Below, in pieces: positions 17,078 to 26,318 of a stretch of DNA of 64,000 nt. The notes under the pieces are model-generated. The model had not been told where the DNA came from. It saw nothing but the letters and a program-made list of their open reading frames with translations, and searched no databases. Where the stretch lies: the NCBI RefSeq assembly GCF_003058085.1, contig NZ_QBUD01000011.1:79401-143400 (forward strand), written 5' to 3'. How positions within the stretch are numbered: the first letter of the stretch is position 1; each line of letters starts with the position of its first letter. Position numbers and translations under genes: made by a program. Source of the DNA: Yoonia sediminilitoris. Its GTDB lineage: Bacteria > Pseudomonadota > Alphaproteobacteria > Rhodobacterales > Rhodobacteraceae.

Positions 17078-17823
17078 AAATCTCTGTTGTGACAGCCGTC
17101 AGAAATGGCGGCGATGCACTGGCCCAATCCGTGCAAAGCCTGTGCGCCCAAACCCACCGTGATATTGAACATGTGGTGCAGGATGGTGGATCCACTGACG
17201 GCACGCTGGACTATCTGCGCGACCATGGCCATCCAAGCATGGCGCTGTTGTCGCAACCCGATACGGGGATTTATGACGCGATCAACATGGGCATTTCCCG
17301 CGCGCAAGGTGACATCGTTGGCCTTTTGCATGCTGATGATTATCTGGCAGGCCCAGACGTGCTGGCCCGTGTGACAGACGCATTCGCGGACCCCGATATT
17401 GATGGCATCTATGGCGATCTGGAATATGTGTCGCGCGAGGATGCCAACCGGGTGATCCGCTATTGGAAGGCGGGCGAATTTGCGCAGCAGCGGCTGAAAC
17501 GCGGCTGGATGCCGCCGCATCCGACGCTGTATTTGCGTTATCGCGTGTTCCAGAAGGCAGGACTTTATGACACCAGCTACCGGATTTCGGGGGATTATGA
17601 CAGCATGCTGCGCTGGCTGACCCAAGGCCGTGTCCGGTTGGCCTATATCCCGCATGTCATGGTGCGGATGCGTATCGGTGGCACAAGCAACAAGTCTTTT
17701 GCGCAAATGCTGCGCAAGAGCCGCGAGGATTACCGCGCCATCCGGCGGCACAAGGTGGGCGGTGTCGGCACGCTGGTCGCCAAAAACTTGTCAAAGCTGC
17801 CACAATTCGGTGCGCGACGCTAA
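17074..17823 (+). CDS. Glycosyltransferase family 2 (WcaA-like)
   Basis: A short GT-A enzyme of 249 residues with MKISVVTAVRNGG at the start, VVQDGGSTDGT next, then SQPDTGIYDAINMGI. The acidic metal motif is HADD, and ISGDYDSMLRW follows. The DTGIYDAMNKGI-type segment is typical of WcaA-like capsule glycosyltransferases. It is the last gene of the overlapping run. Its stop codon shares the tetranucleotide CTAA (17820-17823) with the stop of the convergent cdsA-like gene. Confidence 0.92.
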   Translation: MKISVVTAVRNGGDALAQSVQSLCAQTHRDIEHVVQDGGSTDGTLDYLRDHGHPSMALLSQPDTGIYDAINMGISRAQGDIVGLLHADDYLAGPDVLARVTDAFADPDIDGIYGDLEYVSREDANRVIRYWKAGEFAQQRLKRGWMPPHPTLYLRYRVFQKAGLYDTSYRISGDYDSMLRWLTQGRVRLAYIPHVMVRMRIGGTSNKSFAQMLRKSREDYRAIRRHKVGGVGTLVAKNLSKLPQFGARR

Positions 17824-18761
17824 CCGTAAAAATACTTTGTCACATGATAAAAAATCGGGGCCGCGAAAATCACGCTGTCCAACTGGTCGACAAACCCTCC
17901 CTGACCGGGGATCAGGTGCGACCAGTCCTTGACGCCGCGGTCGCGCTTGATCGCGGCAAAGACAAGGCTGCCGAACATGCCCACCGTCGATGCCAGCCCC
18001 GCCATCGCCATCGCCCCGAAAACGCCAAACGGGGTCGTCCAGTTGATCAGCGCCCCGATCAGCATCGCGCAGACCACACCGCAAATGACGCCTTCCCATG
18101 TTTTGGGGGATAGGCCGGGGGCGATGCGTGTCTTGCCAATGCGGCGGCCAAAGAAATATTCCAGCAGGTCACCCAACTGGACGACAATCACGAGAAAAGC
18201 AATCATCAGCACTTCGCGGCCTGCGTATCCGGCAATGTCGATTGTCATCAATGCGGGCACATGGCTGACGCAAAAGACAGCGATCATCAGGCCCCATTGG
18301 GTTTCTGCGACCCGGATCAGATAGCGTTCGGCGTTGCCGCGCAGGGCGGACACGATCGGGAGCAATAAGAAGGCATAGACCGGGATGAAAACAGTATAGA
18401 GCCTGTCAAGACCGAAGCCCACGAACACATACTGCAACGGCAGAACCACAAAAAACGCCAGCGCCAGTGACATGTGATCCGCCTGCGCCTTGGTGGTCAG
18501 GGTCAGGAATTCGCGCAAGGCGGCAAAGGACGCAAAGGCAAACAGGACCATCACGCCAATCTTGCCCATCAGCAGGGCCAGCCCGATGAAGGCGACCATG
18601 CCCCACCAGCTTTGAACGCGGGTCATGTAGGTATCGAGGACCGGGTTGACCTCGCCCGGGGCGAGCTTGGCGCGTAACACTTCGCCGACGAATGTCATCG
18701 TGACCAGAATGCCAAAACTGGCGAAAGCCAGCAGCAGGATATCATTAACGGTCGTGCTCAT
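17820..18761 (-). CDS. CdsA-family phosphatidate cytidylyltransferase
   Basis: The family makes CDP-diacylglycerol from phosphatidate and CTP in the inner membrane. The protein (313 residues) has about eight membrane segments. Its C-terminal signature is AIKRDRGVKDWSHLIPGQGG then FVDQLDS, close to the canonical pattern but with Gln in place of His after PG and Gln in place of Arg before LDS. That variant is typical of paralogues paired with PlsC-like proteins rather than of the main CdsA. It overlaps the acyltransferase gene upstream by four bases and forms a two-gene unit with it. It may serve a special lipid pool. Confidence 0.88.
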   Translation of the reverse strand: MSTTVNDILLLAFASFGILVTMTFVGEVLRAKLAPGEVNPVLDTYMTRVQSWWGMVAFIGLALLMGKIGVMVLFAFASFAALREFLTLTTKAQADHMSLALAFFVVLPLQYVFVGFGLDRLYTVFIPVYAFLLLPIVSALRGNAERYLIRVAETQWGLMIAVFCVSHVPALMTIDIAGYAGREVLMIAFLVIVVQLGDLLEYFFGRRIGKTRIAPGLSPKTWEGVICGVVCAMLIGALINWTTPFGVFGAMAMAGLASTVGMFGSLVFAAIKRDRGVKDWSHLIPGQGGFVDQLDSVIFAAPIFYHVTKYFYG

Positions 18762-19399
18762 GATGGCACGTTCGGCGCAAGGGCCACCAGCGCATCGGAC
18801 GCGCGTCTGAGGAAATCATCCTTGCTTTCGCCGTCCTGCACATGGATCGGCGCACCAAAGGTGACGGTGCAGATCAGGGGCAGGGGGATCACTTCGCCCT
18901 TTGGCATGATCGTGTTCAGATTGGCGACCCATGTGGGCACCAGATCAACATCGGGCCGCGCGACCCCCATGTTGTAAAGCCCCGCCTTGAAGGGCAGCAG
19001 CGGATCTTCGGTCATGTTGCGGTTGCCTTCGGGAAAGATGATCAGCGATGACCCCTCGTCCAGTGCCGCGATGATCTTGTCCATCGGTTTGTCTTTCACT
19101 TCGGGTCGGCGGTCCACCAGCACACAGTTGAATACTTCTGGCCCGACAAAGGCGCGGATCTTGTTCTTGAGCCAGTAATCCGCAGCCGCCACCGGCCGCA
19201 CGGTGCGGCGCATCGCAGGCGGCAGGCAGGCCCAGATCATCGGCATGTCACCGTTGCTGGTGTGGTTGGCGAAATAGACGCGCTGTTTGGGTACAGGTTC
19301 GATTCCCTGCCAATCGGCGCGCACTGCGGTGATGGCCCGCGCAAAAATACGGATGGACTGGCCCACAATCCGGGCGGCGAACTGACGCAGGAATTTCAT
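18758..19399 (-). CDS. PlsC-like 1-acyl-sn-glycerol-3-phosphate acyltransferase
   Basis: The acyltransferase motifs are present: NHTSNGD at residues 45-51 (the NHx4D catalytic pair) and FPEGNR at 122-127. At 213 residues it is a compact PlsC-like enzyme with a short amphipathic N-terminus. It precedes the cdsA-like gene with a four-base overlap, so the pair would convert lysophosphatidate to phosphatidate and then to CDP-diacylglycerol. The substrate could also be another lysolipid. Confidence 0.87.
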   Translation of the reverse strand: MKFLRQFAARIVGQSIRIFARAITAVRADWQGIEPVPKQRVYFANHTSNGDMPMIWACLPPAMRRTVRPVAAADYWLKNKIRAFVGPEVFNCVLVDRRPEVKDKPMDKIIAALDEGSSLIIFPEGNRNMTEDPLLPFKAGLYNMGVARPDVDLVPTWVANLNTIMPKGEVIPLPLICTVTFGAPIHVQDGESKDDFLRRASDALVALAPNVPS

Positions 19400-19516
19400 G
19401 CAACCAACATTGGCCGAGGGAAAGAGCTTTGAAAAGAGTGAACCCCGCCAATCTTGCGACTGACGCTTTTTTCGCGAAACCCTTTAGCCTGCTGGCGGGC
19501 GCATGGAACGCCGGTC

Positions 19517-20746
19517 CTACTGCTTCACCGGCGCGCCGCCGCCAAAGCTGTTGACACTGTGATAGCCAATCGGGTCGCTTTGCATTTCAAGATGCAAGCC
19601 GTCATCGGTAAAGGGATGGGCGCGCGCGAGGTCCTCGTCAAAGTCGATGCCCAGACCGGGGGCGGTAGGGACAGGGATATAGCCGCCTTCCACCTTGATC
19701 GCCCCTTTGATCAGCGCGTCGTGAAACGGCGTTTCGATGGTTTCGGCCATCAGGATATTGGGAATGGCAGCAGCAAGCTGGATGTTGGCGGCCCATTCGA
19801 CGGGGCCTGCATAAAGATGCGGGGCCACCTGCGCATTATAAACCTCGGCCAGCGTGGCGATTTTCTTGGCCTCCCAGATACCACCTGCGCGGCCCAAGGC
19901 CGGTTGCAGAATGCTGGCGGCACCGCTTCGCAGGATTGGCGCGAATTCCGCCTTGGTCGTCAGCCTCTCACCGGTGGCAACGGGAATGCCGACCTTTGCC
20001 GCGACCTTGGCCATGTCGTTCACACTATCGGGCGGCACCGGTTCTTCGTACCAGAGCGGTTGATAGGCGGCGATGGCTTGCCCCAGCCTGATAGCCCCCG
20101 CGCTGCTGAACTGGCCATGCGTGCCAAAAAGCAGATCAGCGCGGTCGCCCACAGCCTCGCGAATGGCTTTGCAAAAAGCAACTGACAGCGAAATATCATG
20201 CATCGACGGCATATGGCCGCCACGGATCGTGTAGGGACCTGCGGGGTCGAATTTGACGGCCGTGTAGCCCTTTTCGACCATATCCAGCGCCACCTCTGCG
20301 GCCATGTCAGGACTGGCCCAGAAGTCTGGCAGTGGATGGCTGGGACGGGGATAAAGATAGGTATAGGCCCTGATCCGGTCATTAATGCGCCCGCCGATCA
20401 GCGCATGCACGGGCCTGTCACGGTCTTTGCCAAGAATGTCCCAGCAGGCGATTTCCAGACCTGACCACGCGCCCATCACAGTCAGGTCAGGGCGCTGGGT
20501 AAACCCCGCCGAATAGACACGGCGAAACATCAGTTCGATGTTTTCGGGGTTTTCGTCCGCCATATGACGTTCAAACACATCACGGATGACCGCCTTCATC
20601 GCCTCTGGCCCGACGGAAGAGGCGTAACACTCGCCGTAGCCGACAATGCCTGTGTCCGTCGTGACCTTGGGAATGATCCAATAGCGCCCACCCCAGCCGG
20701 GGGCAGGCGGGGCGGTCACGATAATGTCGAGGTCGGCGAGTTTCAT
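19517..20746 (-). CDS. Mandelate racemase/muconate lactonizing enzyme family protein (enolase superfamily)
   Basis: The N-terminal capping domain is followed by a TIM barrel with AVKFDPAG, YEEPVPPDS, ATGERL and LQPALGRAGGI. These supply the expected metal-binding Asp/Glu/Glu set and a Lys. The pattern suggests a sugar-acid dehydratase of the galactonate or related branch, but the substrate is not readable. I start it at the ATG complement of 20744-20746 (MKLADLDIIV); a GTG at 20776 would add ten residues. The C-terminus is Gly-rich. It opens a minus-strand catabolic stretch and lies beside an alcohol dehydrogenase and a transporter. Confidence 0.88.
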   Translation of the reverse strand: MKLADLDIIVTAPPAPGWGGRYWIIPKVTTDTGIVGYGECYASSVGPEAMKAVIRDVFERHMADENPENIELMFRRVYSAGFTQRPDLTVMGAWSGLEIACWDILGKDRDRPVHALIGGRINDRIRAYTYLYPRPSHPLPDFWASPDMAAEVALDMVEKGYTAVKFDPAGPYTIRGGHMPSMHDISLSVAFCKAIREAVGDRADLLFGTHGQFSSAGAIRLGQAIAAYQPLWYEEPVPPDSVNDMAKVAAKVGIPVATGERLTTKAEFAPILRSGAASILQPALGRAGGIWEAKKIATLAEVYNAQVAPHLYAGPVEWAANIQLAAAIPNILMAETIETPFHDALIKGAIKVEGGYIPVPTAPGLGIDFDEDLARAHPFTDDGLHLEMQSDPIGYHSVNSFGGGAPVKQ

Positions 20747-20826
20747 GGCGTCGCTTTCGTTGATGTCAAAAGGCACACAAGCATGCCGGTGCGCGCTGGT
20801 CTACCGTGTTTTCCGATCAGGATTTA

Positions 20827-21906
20827 TCACTCAAAGACAATGACATTGCGCTTGGCGCTGCCGGTTTTGGTGTCGGCAATCGCTTCGTTGATCTGGTCAA
20901 GCGTCCAGCGCCCCGAGATCAGCTCGTCCAGTTTCAGGCGTCCTTGCTGGTAGAGGTCCACCATCCACGGGATGTCACGCGCAATCACCACATCCCCCAT
21001 TTTTGAGCCAACCAGGCCCTGGCCAGTGGCGGCCAACATCACCGGTTCATAAGACGACATATCGCCGGAATGGGGCATGCCGACCATGATAACCTTGCCG
21101 CCATTGGCCAGATAACGCACGGCGGCGTCATAGGCGGGGATCGCCCCGACCGTGACAATCACTGCATCAGCACCCCGGCCCATCGCCTTTTTGGCGGCGC
21201 GCCATGGTTTGTCGTCCGTGGCAAGAACCCCGTCCGTGGCCCCGAATTCGCGCGCAATGGAAAGTTTTTCTTCTGACATGTCCACCGCAACGATGCGGCG
21301 GGCTCCGGCGATGCGCGCGCCCTGAATGGCGTTCAGCCCGACGCCACCTGCGCCGATCACTACAACGTCCTGACCCGGGCGCAGACCTGCCGCATTCACG
21401 ACGGCCCCCACGCCTGTGATGACACCGCAGGCCAGCAGGGCGGCTGCGTCCATCGCCATGGTTTCGGGCAGTTTGACCACCTGGCTTTGGTCCACGACCA
21501 CTTTTTCAGCAAAACCGCCGGTGTTCATTGCCTGCTCAATCGGCGCGCCATCTGGCGTTGTCAGCGGATTGCCGGTCTCGCCGCTTTCGCAGATCACCGG
21601 ATTGCCGCCGCCGCACGACGGACAGGTGCCGCAGGCCCGGATCAGGGTCACGACGACCGGATCGCCAACCACCAGCCCGCGCACGCCGTCTCCGACAGCT
21701 GTGACATGCCCCGCGGCCTCGTGGCCGTAGACGGCTGGCAGGGTCCCGCCCCAGGCACCTGATGCATAGGAAATGTCGGAATGGCAGACGGCGCAGGCTT
21801 TCAGCGTGACTTCGATTTCGCCCATCTGCGGGGCCGCAAGCTGGATCGTCTCTATCCGGAGTGGTGCGCCGAATTCACGGCAAACGGCGGCTTTGATGTG
21901 GGTCAT
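20827..21906 (-). CDS. Zinc-dependent alcohol dehydrogenase (MDR superfamily)
   Basis: Catalytic zinc ligands are seen at C41 (CHSD) and H62-E63 (GHEAAGH). The structural zinc lobe is C92, C95, C98 and C106. The Rossmann motif GAGGVG is near residue 186. The 359-residue length and the four-cysteine lobe fit the class of medium-chain dehydrogenases that includes glutathione-dependent formaldehyde dehydrogenase relatives, but the class III signature is not clear, so the substrate remains open. It lies between the enolase-superfamily enzyme and an MFS transporter, all on the minus strand. Confidence 0.9.
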   Translation of the reverse strand: MTHIKAAVCREFGAPLRIETIQLAAPQMGEIEVTLKACAVCHSDISYASGAWGGTLPAVYGHEAAGHVTAVGDGVRGLVVGDPVVVTLIRACGTCPSCGGGNPVICESGETGNPLTTPDGAPIEQAMNTGGFAEKVVVDQSQVVKLPETMAMDAAALLACGVITGVGAVVNAAGLRPGQDVVVIGAGGVGLNAIQGARIAGARRIVAVDMSEEKLSIAREFGATDGVLATDDKPWRAAKKAMGRGADAVIVTVGAIPAYDAAVRYLANGGKVIMVGMPHSGDMSSYEPVMLAATGQGLVGSKMGDVVIARDIPWMVDLYQQGRLKLDELISGRWTLDQINEAIADTKTGSAKRNVIVFE

Positions 21907-21921
21907 GAATTTCCTCTGAGG

Positions 21922-23142
21922 TTAGGGTGCGACGACACGCGGTTTCGCAGGGTGCGGCGTCTGGATGAACACCAGCACGCAGCCGATGGTCAGCAGAGCA
22001 GACAAAAGAAACGGCGCGCCGGGCAGGTAGTACGGGTTTTCAGGGGCGGTGAAATACCAGAAGGTCTGGGTCACGATCAGAGGGGCGACAATGGTTGCCA
22101 CGGCATTGATCGACGTGACCGTCCCCTGCAATTCACCCTGTTGATCGTCGGATGCGGTGCGCGACATGATCCCTTGCAAGGCAGGCCCGGCGACCGATCC
22201 AAGCGCCGTCAGCGGGGTAAGCGCGAGCGCGATCCAGCCATTTGTCACGAACCCAAGGGCCACAAAGGCACAGACGTCGATCAAAAGACCAAAGATCACA
22301 GTATTCCGCTCGCCAATCCGGTTCATGATCGGTTTGATCAGGAACCCCTGCACAATTGCGATGCCAATGCCGAAAATCGCCAGCGACAGGCCGATCATGC
22401 CCGGGCTCCAGCCGAAACGTTCGACCCCGAAATAGGCCCAGACGCCGGGATAGACAAAAAAGGCGACCGTATAGACAAAGGTGATCAGCATCAGCCGATT
22501 CAGGCCGGGCAGCTTGCCGATGTTGGTGAATGCCCCGAGCGGGTTGGCGCGCCGCCACAGGAATGGCCGCCTGATCCGGTCGGTCACGGTTTCGGGCAGG
22601 ACGTAATAGCCAAAGACGGCATTGGCAGCAGCAAGGAACGCCGCGGCCCAGAAGGGCGCGCGCGTCCCCAATTCGGCCAGTACCCCACCCAGCAGCGGCC
22701 CCAGCACAAAGCCCACCCCAAAGGCGGCCCCGATCAGCCCGAAATTGGCGGCCTTGTCCTCGGGCCTGGAAATATCGGCCATATAGGCGGCGGAGGTGGC
22801 TTGGGTGGCAGCGGTGATGCCGCCGATGATCCGCCCGATGATCAGCAGCCAGATCGTGCCCGCGACGGCCATCAACACGTAATCAAATGCCATGATGACC
22901 AATGAGAACAGCAAAACCGGCCTGCGACCGAACCTGTCAGACAGGCTGCCCACGGTTGGCCCGAATAAAAACTGCATCGCGGCAAAGACTGTTGCCAGAA
23001 CCCCGCCCCAGACGGCGGCGGTGCTCAAGTCTGCGCCTTCAACCTCTTTGATCAGTTCCGGCATCACCGGCATGATCAGGCCGATTCCCATGGAATCGAT
23101 GACCACAGTGATCAGGATGAAGGTGACGGGCAAGTTTTTCAT
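21922..23142 (-). CDS. MFS transporter, TetA/DHA1-like drug or metabolite exporter
   Basis: Twelve hydrophobic segments are predictable in 406 residues. The DHA1 motifs are GIGLIMPVMPEL in helix 1 and the loop 2-3 motif GSLSDRFGRRPVL, and helix 5 has GPLLGGVLAEL. This places it in the TCR/Tet branch of proton-coupled exporters. Assigning tetracycline resistance would be unsafe; many chromosomal members export unknown compounds. It sits 15 bases upstream of the alcohol dehydrogenase and may be co-transcribed with it. Confidence 0.9.
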   Translation of the reverse strand: MKNLPVTFILITVVIDSMGIGLIMPVMPELIKEVEGADLSTAAVWGGVLATVFAAMQFLFGPTVGSLSDRFGRRPVLLFSLVIMAFDYVLMAVAGTIWLLIIGRIIGGITAATQATSAAYMADISRPEDKAANFGLIGAAFGVGFVLGPLLGGVLAELGTRAPFWAAAFLAAANAVFGYYVLPETVTDRIRRPFLWRRANPLGAFTNIGKLPGLNRLMLITFVYTVAFFVYPGVWAYFGVERFGWSPGMIGLSLAIFGIGIAIVQGFLIKPIMNRIGERNTVIFGLLIDVCAFVALGFVTNGWIALALTPLTALGSVAGPALQGIMSRTASDDQQGELQGTVTSINAVATIVAPLIVTQTFWYFTAPENPYYLPGAPFLLSALLTIGCVLVFIQTPHPAKPRVVAP

Positions 23143-23204
23143 GGGCCGAAATTAGACGGTCACAGGGCTTATGCAAGTCCTGTCTTGCCCGCCGCCATCA
23201 GGGA

Positions 23205-23990
23205 TCAAAGGTGCCCTGTGTCGGCGATGAATTTGTTCAGTAATTCCGCAAAGGCGGTGGGGTTCTCGACGCAGGGCAGGTGGCCTGCGCGTTGCATCAG
23301 CGCGAATTGCGATCCGGGGATCAGGTCAACCGTTTCGCGGACCAGATCGGGGGGCGTACTTTTGTCCTGCGACCCAGCAATGCCCAGTGTCGGGATGCGC
23401 AACCCACTTGTGGGTGTATAGAAATCAGTGCCCGCAATGGCCGCACAGACACCTGCGTACCCGGCGGCGGGCGTGTCGCTAAGCATCTGCTGCCATTGGG
23501 CCATTGCAGGTGTGCCGTAGAAATCACTGCCAAACCAGCGCTGCATCACGCCGTCGGCTATCGCTGCCAACCCCTGTTGGGTCACAGCGTTGATCCTGTC
23601 TTCCCAAAGCGCCTTGTTACCGATTTTGTCTGCGGTATTTGACAAGACCATCGCGCGGATGATGTCAGGGCGTTTGACAGCCAGTCCCTGCGCGATCATG
23701 CCGCCGACCGACAGGCCCACAAACAGGCAGTCACGAACATTGAGCGCGTCACACACCGCTTCGGCGTCACTGACCAGCTGGCCCATCGTGTAGGGCGGGT
23801 CGGGCACGTCCGATTGCCCGTGCCCGCGCATGTCATAGCGCACAAGACGCAGCCCCTCTGGCAAAAGCGGGATCACCTGATCCCACAAGTGCAGCGTTGT
23901 TCCCAATGAGTTTGAGAAAACGATAGCAGGTCCATCTTCGGGGCCTGAAACCTCGACTTGCAGGTTCACGCCATCACGGTCTATTTTCAT
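23205..23990 (-). CDS. pcaD: 3-oxoadipate enol-lactonase-like alpha/beta hydrolase
   Basis: The protein has the alpha/beta-hydrolase core with nucleophile Ser94 in GLSVGG, an oxyanion region SNSLGT at about 26-31 and a late catalytic His in RAGHLPCVENP. The N-terminal pattern YDMRGHGQSD and the final HLPCVENP are typical of PcaD, which hydrolyses beta-ketoadipate enol-lactone in the protocatechuate pathway. Other pca genes are not visible here, so the symbol is a family-level call. The start at 23990 is set by AAGGAAA ahead of the ATG; a longer frame to 24035 is not needed. Confidence 0.8.
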   Translation of the reverse strand: MKIDRDGVNLQVEVSGPEDGPAIVFSNSLGTTLHLWDQVIPLLPEGLRLVRYDMRGHGQSDVPDPPYTMGQLVSDAEAVCDALNVRDCLFVGLSVGGMIAQGLAVKRPDIIRAMVLSNTADKIGNKALWEDRINAVTQQGLAAIADGVMQRWFGSDFYGTPAMAQWQQMLSDTPAAGYAGVCAAIAGTDFYTPTSGLRIPTLGIAGSQDKSTPPDLVRETVDLIPGSQFALMQRAGHLPCVENPTAFAELLNKFIADTGHL

Positions 23991-24150
23991 GAAAATTTCC
24001 TTTGAAAAAGCGTAAGCCGCGCTTGGTTGTCCCAACCCGGCGCGGCTTTCACTCGTTGTCGCACACTACCGTCACGGGTCAGCGACAACCCTCCCGCGAC
24101 GCAGAGAATTGACATTTGTGGTTCTGGACAACCTGCCCTTTTGGATAGGA

Positions 24151-25350
24151 TCATGGTGCAGCGGTCCCCAATACCATATGCGCCATGATCTGCCCGTGAT
24201 CGGACGCCAGTTTGTTATAGGGCGCCTCGGGATGAGAACCATCGGTCAAATGGTCGTTCAGCACACTGAAATACTCCATTTCGCCGATCCTGTCCGGGCT
24301 GTCAGGGTGGAAATGGCGGGACAACAAAATCTGGTCGATACTCTCAAAAACGCCACCAAAGGCCGATGTATAGACCATATCGCGCAGGCTTTTGCGCACG
24401 AAAAGCTTTTCGGCAGAGTACAGCAGCACTTTGCCAATCGCCTCTTGAATCACTTCGTTTTCGGCGTCGGAATAACGGTCACGCTTGGTCTGCGCGTCGT
24501 GCCGTCGCATCCATGCGTAGTTCTTGAAAGGCGTTTCTCCCTTGATGATCTCTGAGCTGACCGCATGTTCGCTATCGTTGAAATCGCCAAGGACCATGAC
24601 AGGATGCCCTGTCTCAAGCTCGGACAGGATGGCACGCCGCAAGACCCAGGCCTCTGCCATCCGGCGCAGACCGGCGCGCAGTGATCCCATCGCACGCGCG
24701 GCAGGGTCGTAATTCACCAGATCGGCCGCAGGCGGAAAGGGTGCGCCTTCTGGTCGGGGCAATTCGCCTAATTTGGATTTCAGGTGGCAGTTAAAGACGG
24801 TGACAATGGTATCGCCAACTGGGATTTTGACCTTCAGGACAGGGCGGCTGAGCCGTTTGATCCGGTAGTGCCCGCCGTCGCTGCCATCAAGGTCTGAAAA
24901 AGGAATATCAAGCGGTTCGGGCAGGTCCTGAATGATCTCTGGAGCGCCCGCAAATCCAAAGCGCGACAAAATGGCGACACCGGGCCTGCGCTGCCCCGGC
25001 CCACCGTCCAGCAGATTGGGGGCAAACGCGAGTGCGGCCTCGGTATAGGGTTCAAACGCGAGTTTGCGAAAGATTGCCTTGCGCGCATAGCGCTTGGACC
25101 TGTCGGGAATGACCGCATCATTGGCCGCCTGTCCAAGTTCATCGGTTTCAATCACCAGATCGCGCAGGGATGCTTCGCTGAAAATCTCCTGGAAACAGAC
25201 GATATCGGCGTTCATGGTCAGCAATTGATCGGCCAGCCACGCCCGTTTCCACGCGTATTCTTCGGGTGTGTATTCCTCGAACCGGTAATATTCCTGATCG
25301 GCCTCGATCAGGTTTTTGACGTTGAAACTGGCAATTGTGAAACGTGTCAT
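24151..25350 (-). CDS. Endonuclease/exonuclease/phosphatase (EEP) family protein
   Basis: EEP motifs occur in order: ASFNVKNL at the start, the metal-binding CFQEIF near residue 53, NCHLKSK, GDFNDSEH and the terminal SDHGQIM. These supply the Asn, Glu, Asp, Asn and His residues of the DNase I-like active site. No signal peptide is present, so it is probably cytoplasmic. The family acts on phosphodiesters in DNA, RNA, inositol phosphates or lipids, and the substrate cannot be chosen. The next gene downstream (dehydratase) overlaps its start by four bases on the same strand. Confidence 0.87.
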   Translation of the reverse strand: MTRFTIASFNVKNLIEADQEYYRFEEYTPEEYAWKRAWLADQLLTMNADIVCFQEIFSEASLRDLVIETDELGQAANDAVIPDRSKRYARKAIFRKLAFEPYTEAALAFAPNLLDGGPGQRRPGVAILSRFGFAGAPEIIQDLPEPLDIPFSDLDGSDGGHYRIKRLSRPVLKVKIPVGDTIVTVFNCHLKSKLGELPRPEGAPFPPAADLVNYDPAARAMGSLRAGLRRMAEAWVLRRAILSELETGHPVMVLGDFNDSEHAVSSEIIKGETPFKNYAWMRRHDAQTKRDRYSDAENEVIQEAIGKVLLYSAEKLFVRKSLRDMVYTSAFGGVFESIDQILLSRHFHPDSPDRIGEMEYFSVLNDHLTDGSHPEAPYNKLASDHGQIMAHMVLGTAAP

Positions 25351-26318
25351 GTCAGGGTGTCCAACGCGCGGGCAAAAACTGCCGGGTCGACATTGCCGCC
25401 GGTGGCCACGGCCACGATGGCATCGCCCGCAAAAGCATCGGGGTGAAACAGGGCAGCGGCCAGCGCCGCCGCACCGCCCGGTTCAATCACGATCTTGAGC
25501 CGTTCAAACGCAAGCCCCATGGCGGCCAGACATTCATCCTCTGTGACCACCACACCGGGGCCGCAGTGAGCCTGCATGATCGGAAAGGTCAGATCGCCGG
25601 GTTGCGGTGTGATGATGGCATCGCAGATCGAGCCTGACATGCGGCTGTTTCTTTCAATCCTGCCAGACGCCAGCGACCTTGTGACATCGTCAAAACCTGC
25701 GGGTTCTGCCGGTCTGACCCGCAGGGTGGGCGCGTCTGCCGCTAGCGCCAGCGCAATCCCCGACGTCAGCCCGCCGCCGCCGCAGCACACCGCCACATCG
25801 GCGTCTGTTACGCCCAAGGCGTTCATGTCTTTGGCGATTTCCAGACCGCAGGTACCTTGCCCTGCGATGACCTGCGGTTCGTCAAAAGGTTTGATCAGGA
25901 CCAGTCCGCGTTCCTGTGCCAGCCGTGCGCCGATAGCATCGCGGTTTTCGGTGGCGCGGTCGTACAGCACAACCTCGGCCCCCAATGCCCGCGTATTTTC
26001 GATTTTGATCGTCGGCGCATCTGCGGGCATGATGATGACGGCGGGTGCGCCGTGTTCGCGGGCCGCCAGTGCGACCCCTTGCGCATGATTGCCGCTGGAA
26101 AAGGCGATAACCCCTGTTTTCAGCGCGTTGTCGCCAAGCGCCGACACCGCTGACCAGCCGCCCCGAAACTTGAACGACCCGGTGTGTTGCAGACACTCTG
26201 CCTTGAGGAAAAGTCTGCGCCCCGCGATGTCGTCCAGAAACGGCGAGGTCAGGATCGGCGTGCGCCGTGCGTGGCCCTGCAACCGGGTGGCTGCGGCGCG
26301 AATCATGTCGATGTTCAT
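25347..26318 (-). CDS. PLP-dependent threonine/serine dehydratase (fold type II)
   Basis: The protein has the pyridoxal-phosphate Lys in TGSFKFRGG, the SSGNHAQG substrate loop and the glycine-rich phosphate-binding CCGGGGLTSG. It lacks the C-terminal ACT regulatory domain of biosynthetic IlvA, so a catabolic threonine/serine dehydratase or serine racemase-like role is likelier. I start it at the ATG overlapping the previous stop (ATGA, 26315-26318), giving 323 residues; a frame from 26336 would add six. It is coupled to the hydrolase upstream and the EEP gene downstream. Confidence 0.89.
   Translation of the reverse strand: MNIDMIRAAATRLQGHARRTPILTSPFLDDIAGRRLFLKAECLQHTGSFKFRGGWSAVSALGDNALKTGVIAFSSGNHAQGVALAAREHGAPAVIIMPADAPTIKIENTRALGAEVVLYDRATENRDAIGARLAQERGLVLIKPFDEPQVIAGQGTCGLEIAKDMNALGVTDADVAVCCGGGGLTSGIALALAADAPTLRVRPAEPAGFDDVTRSLASGRIERNSRMSGSICDAIITPQPGDLTFPIMQAHCGPGVVVTEDECLAAMGLAFERLKIVIEPGGAAALAAALFHPDAFAGDAIVAVATGGNVDPAVFARALDTLT

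Noticed and set aside
21781..22905. Open frame (374 codons) antisense to the MFS transporter
   Set aside because: Very His/Arg/Gly-rich composition fits an antisense artefact.
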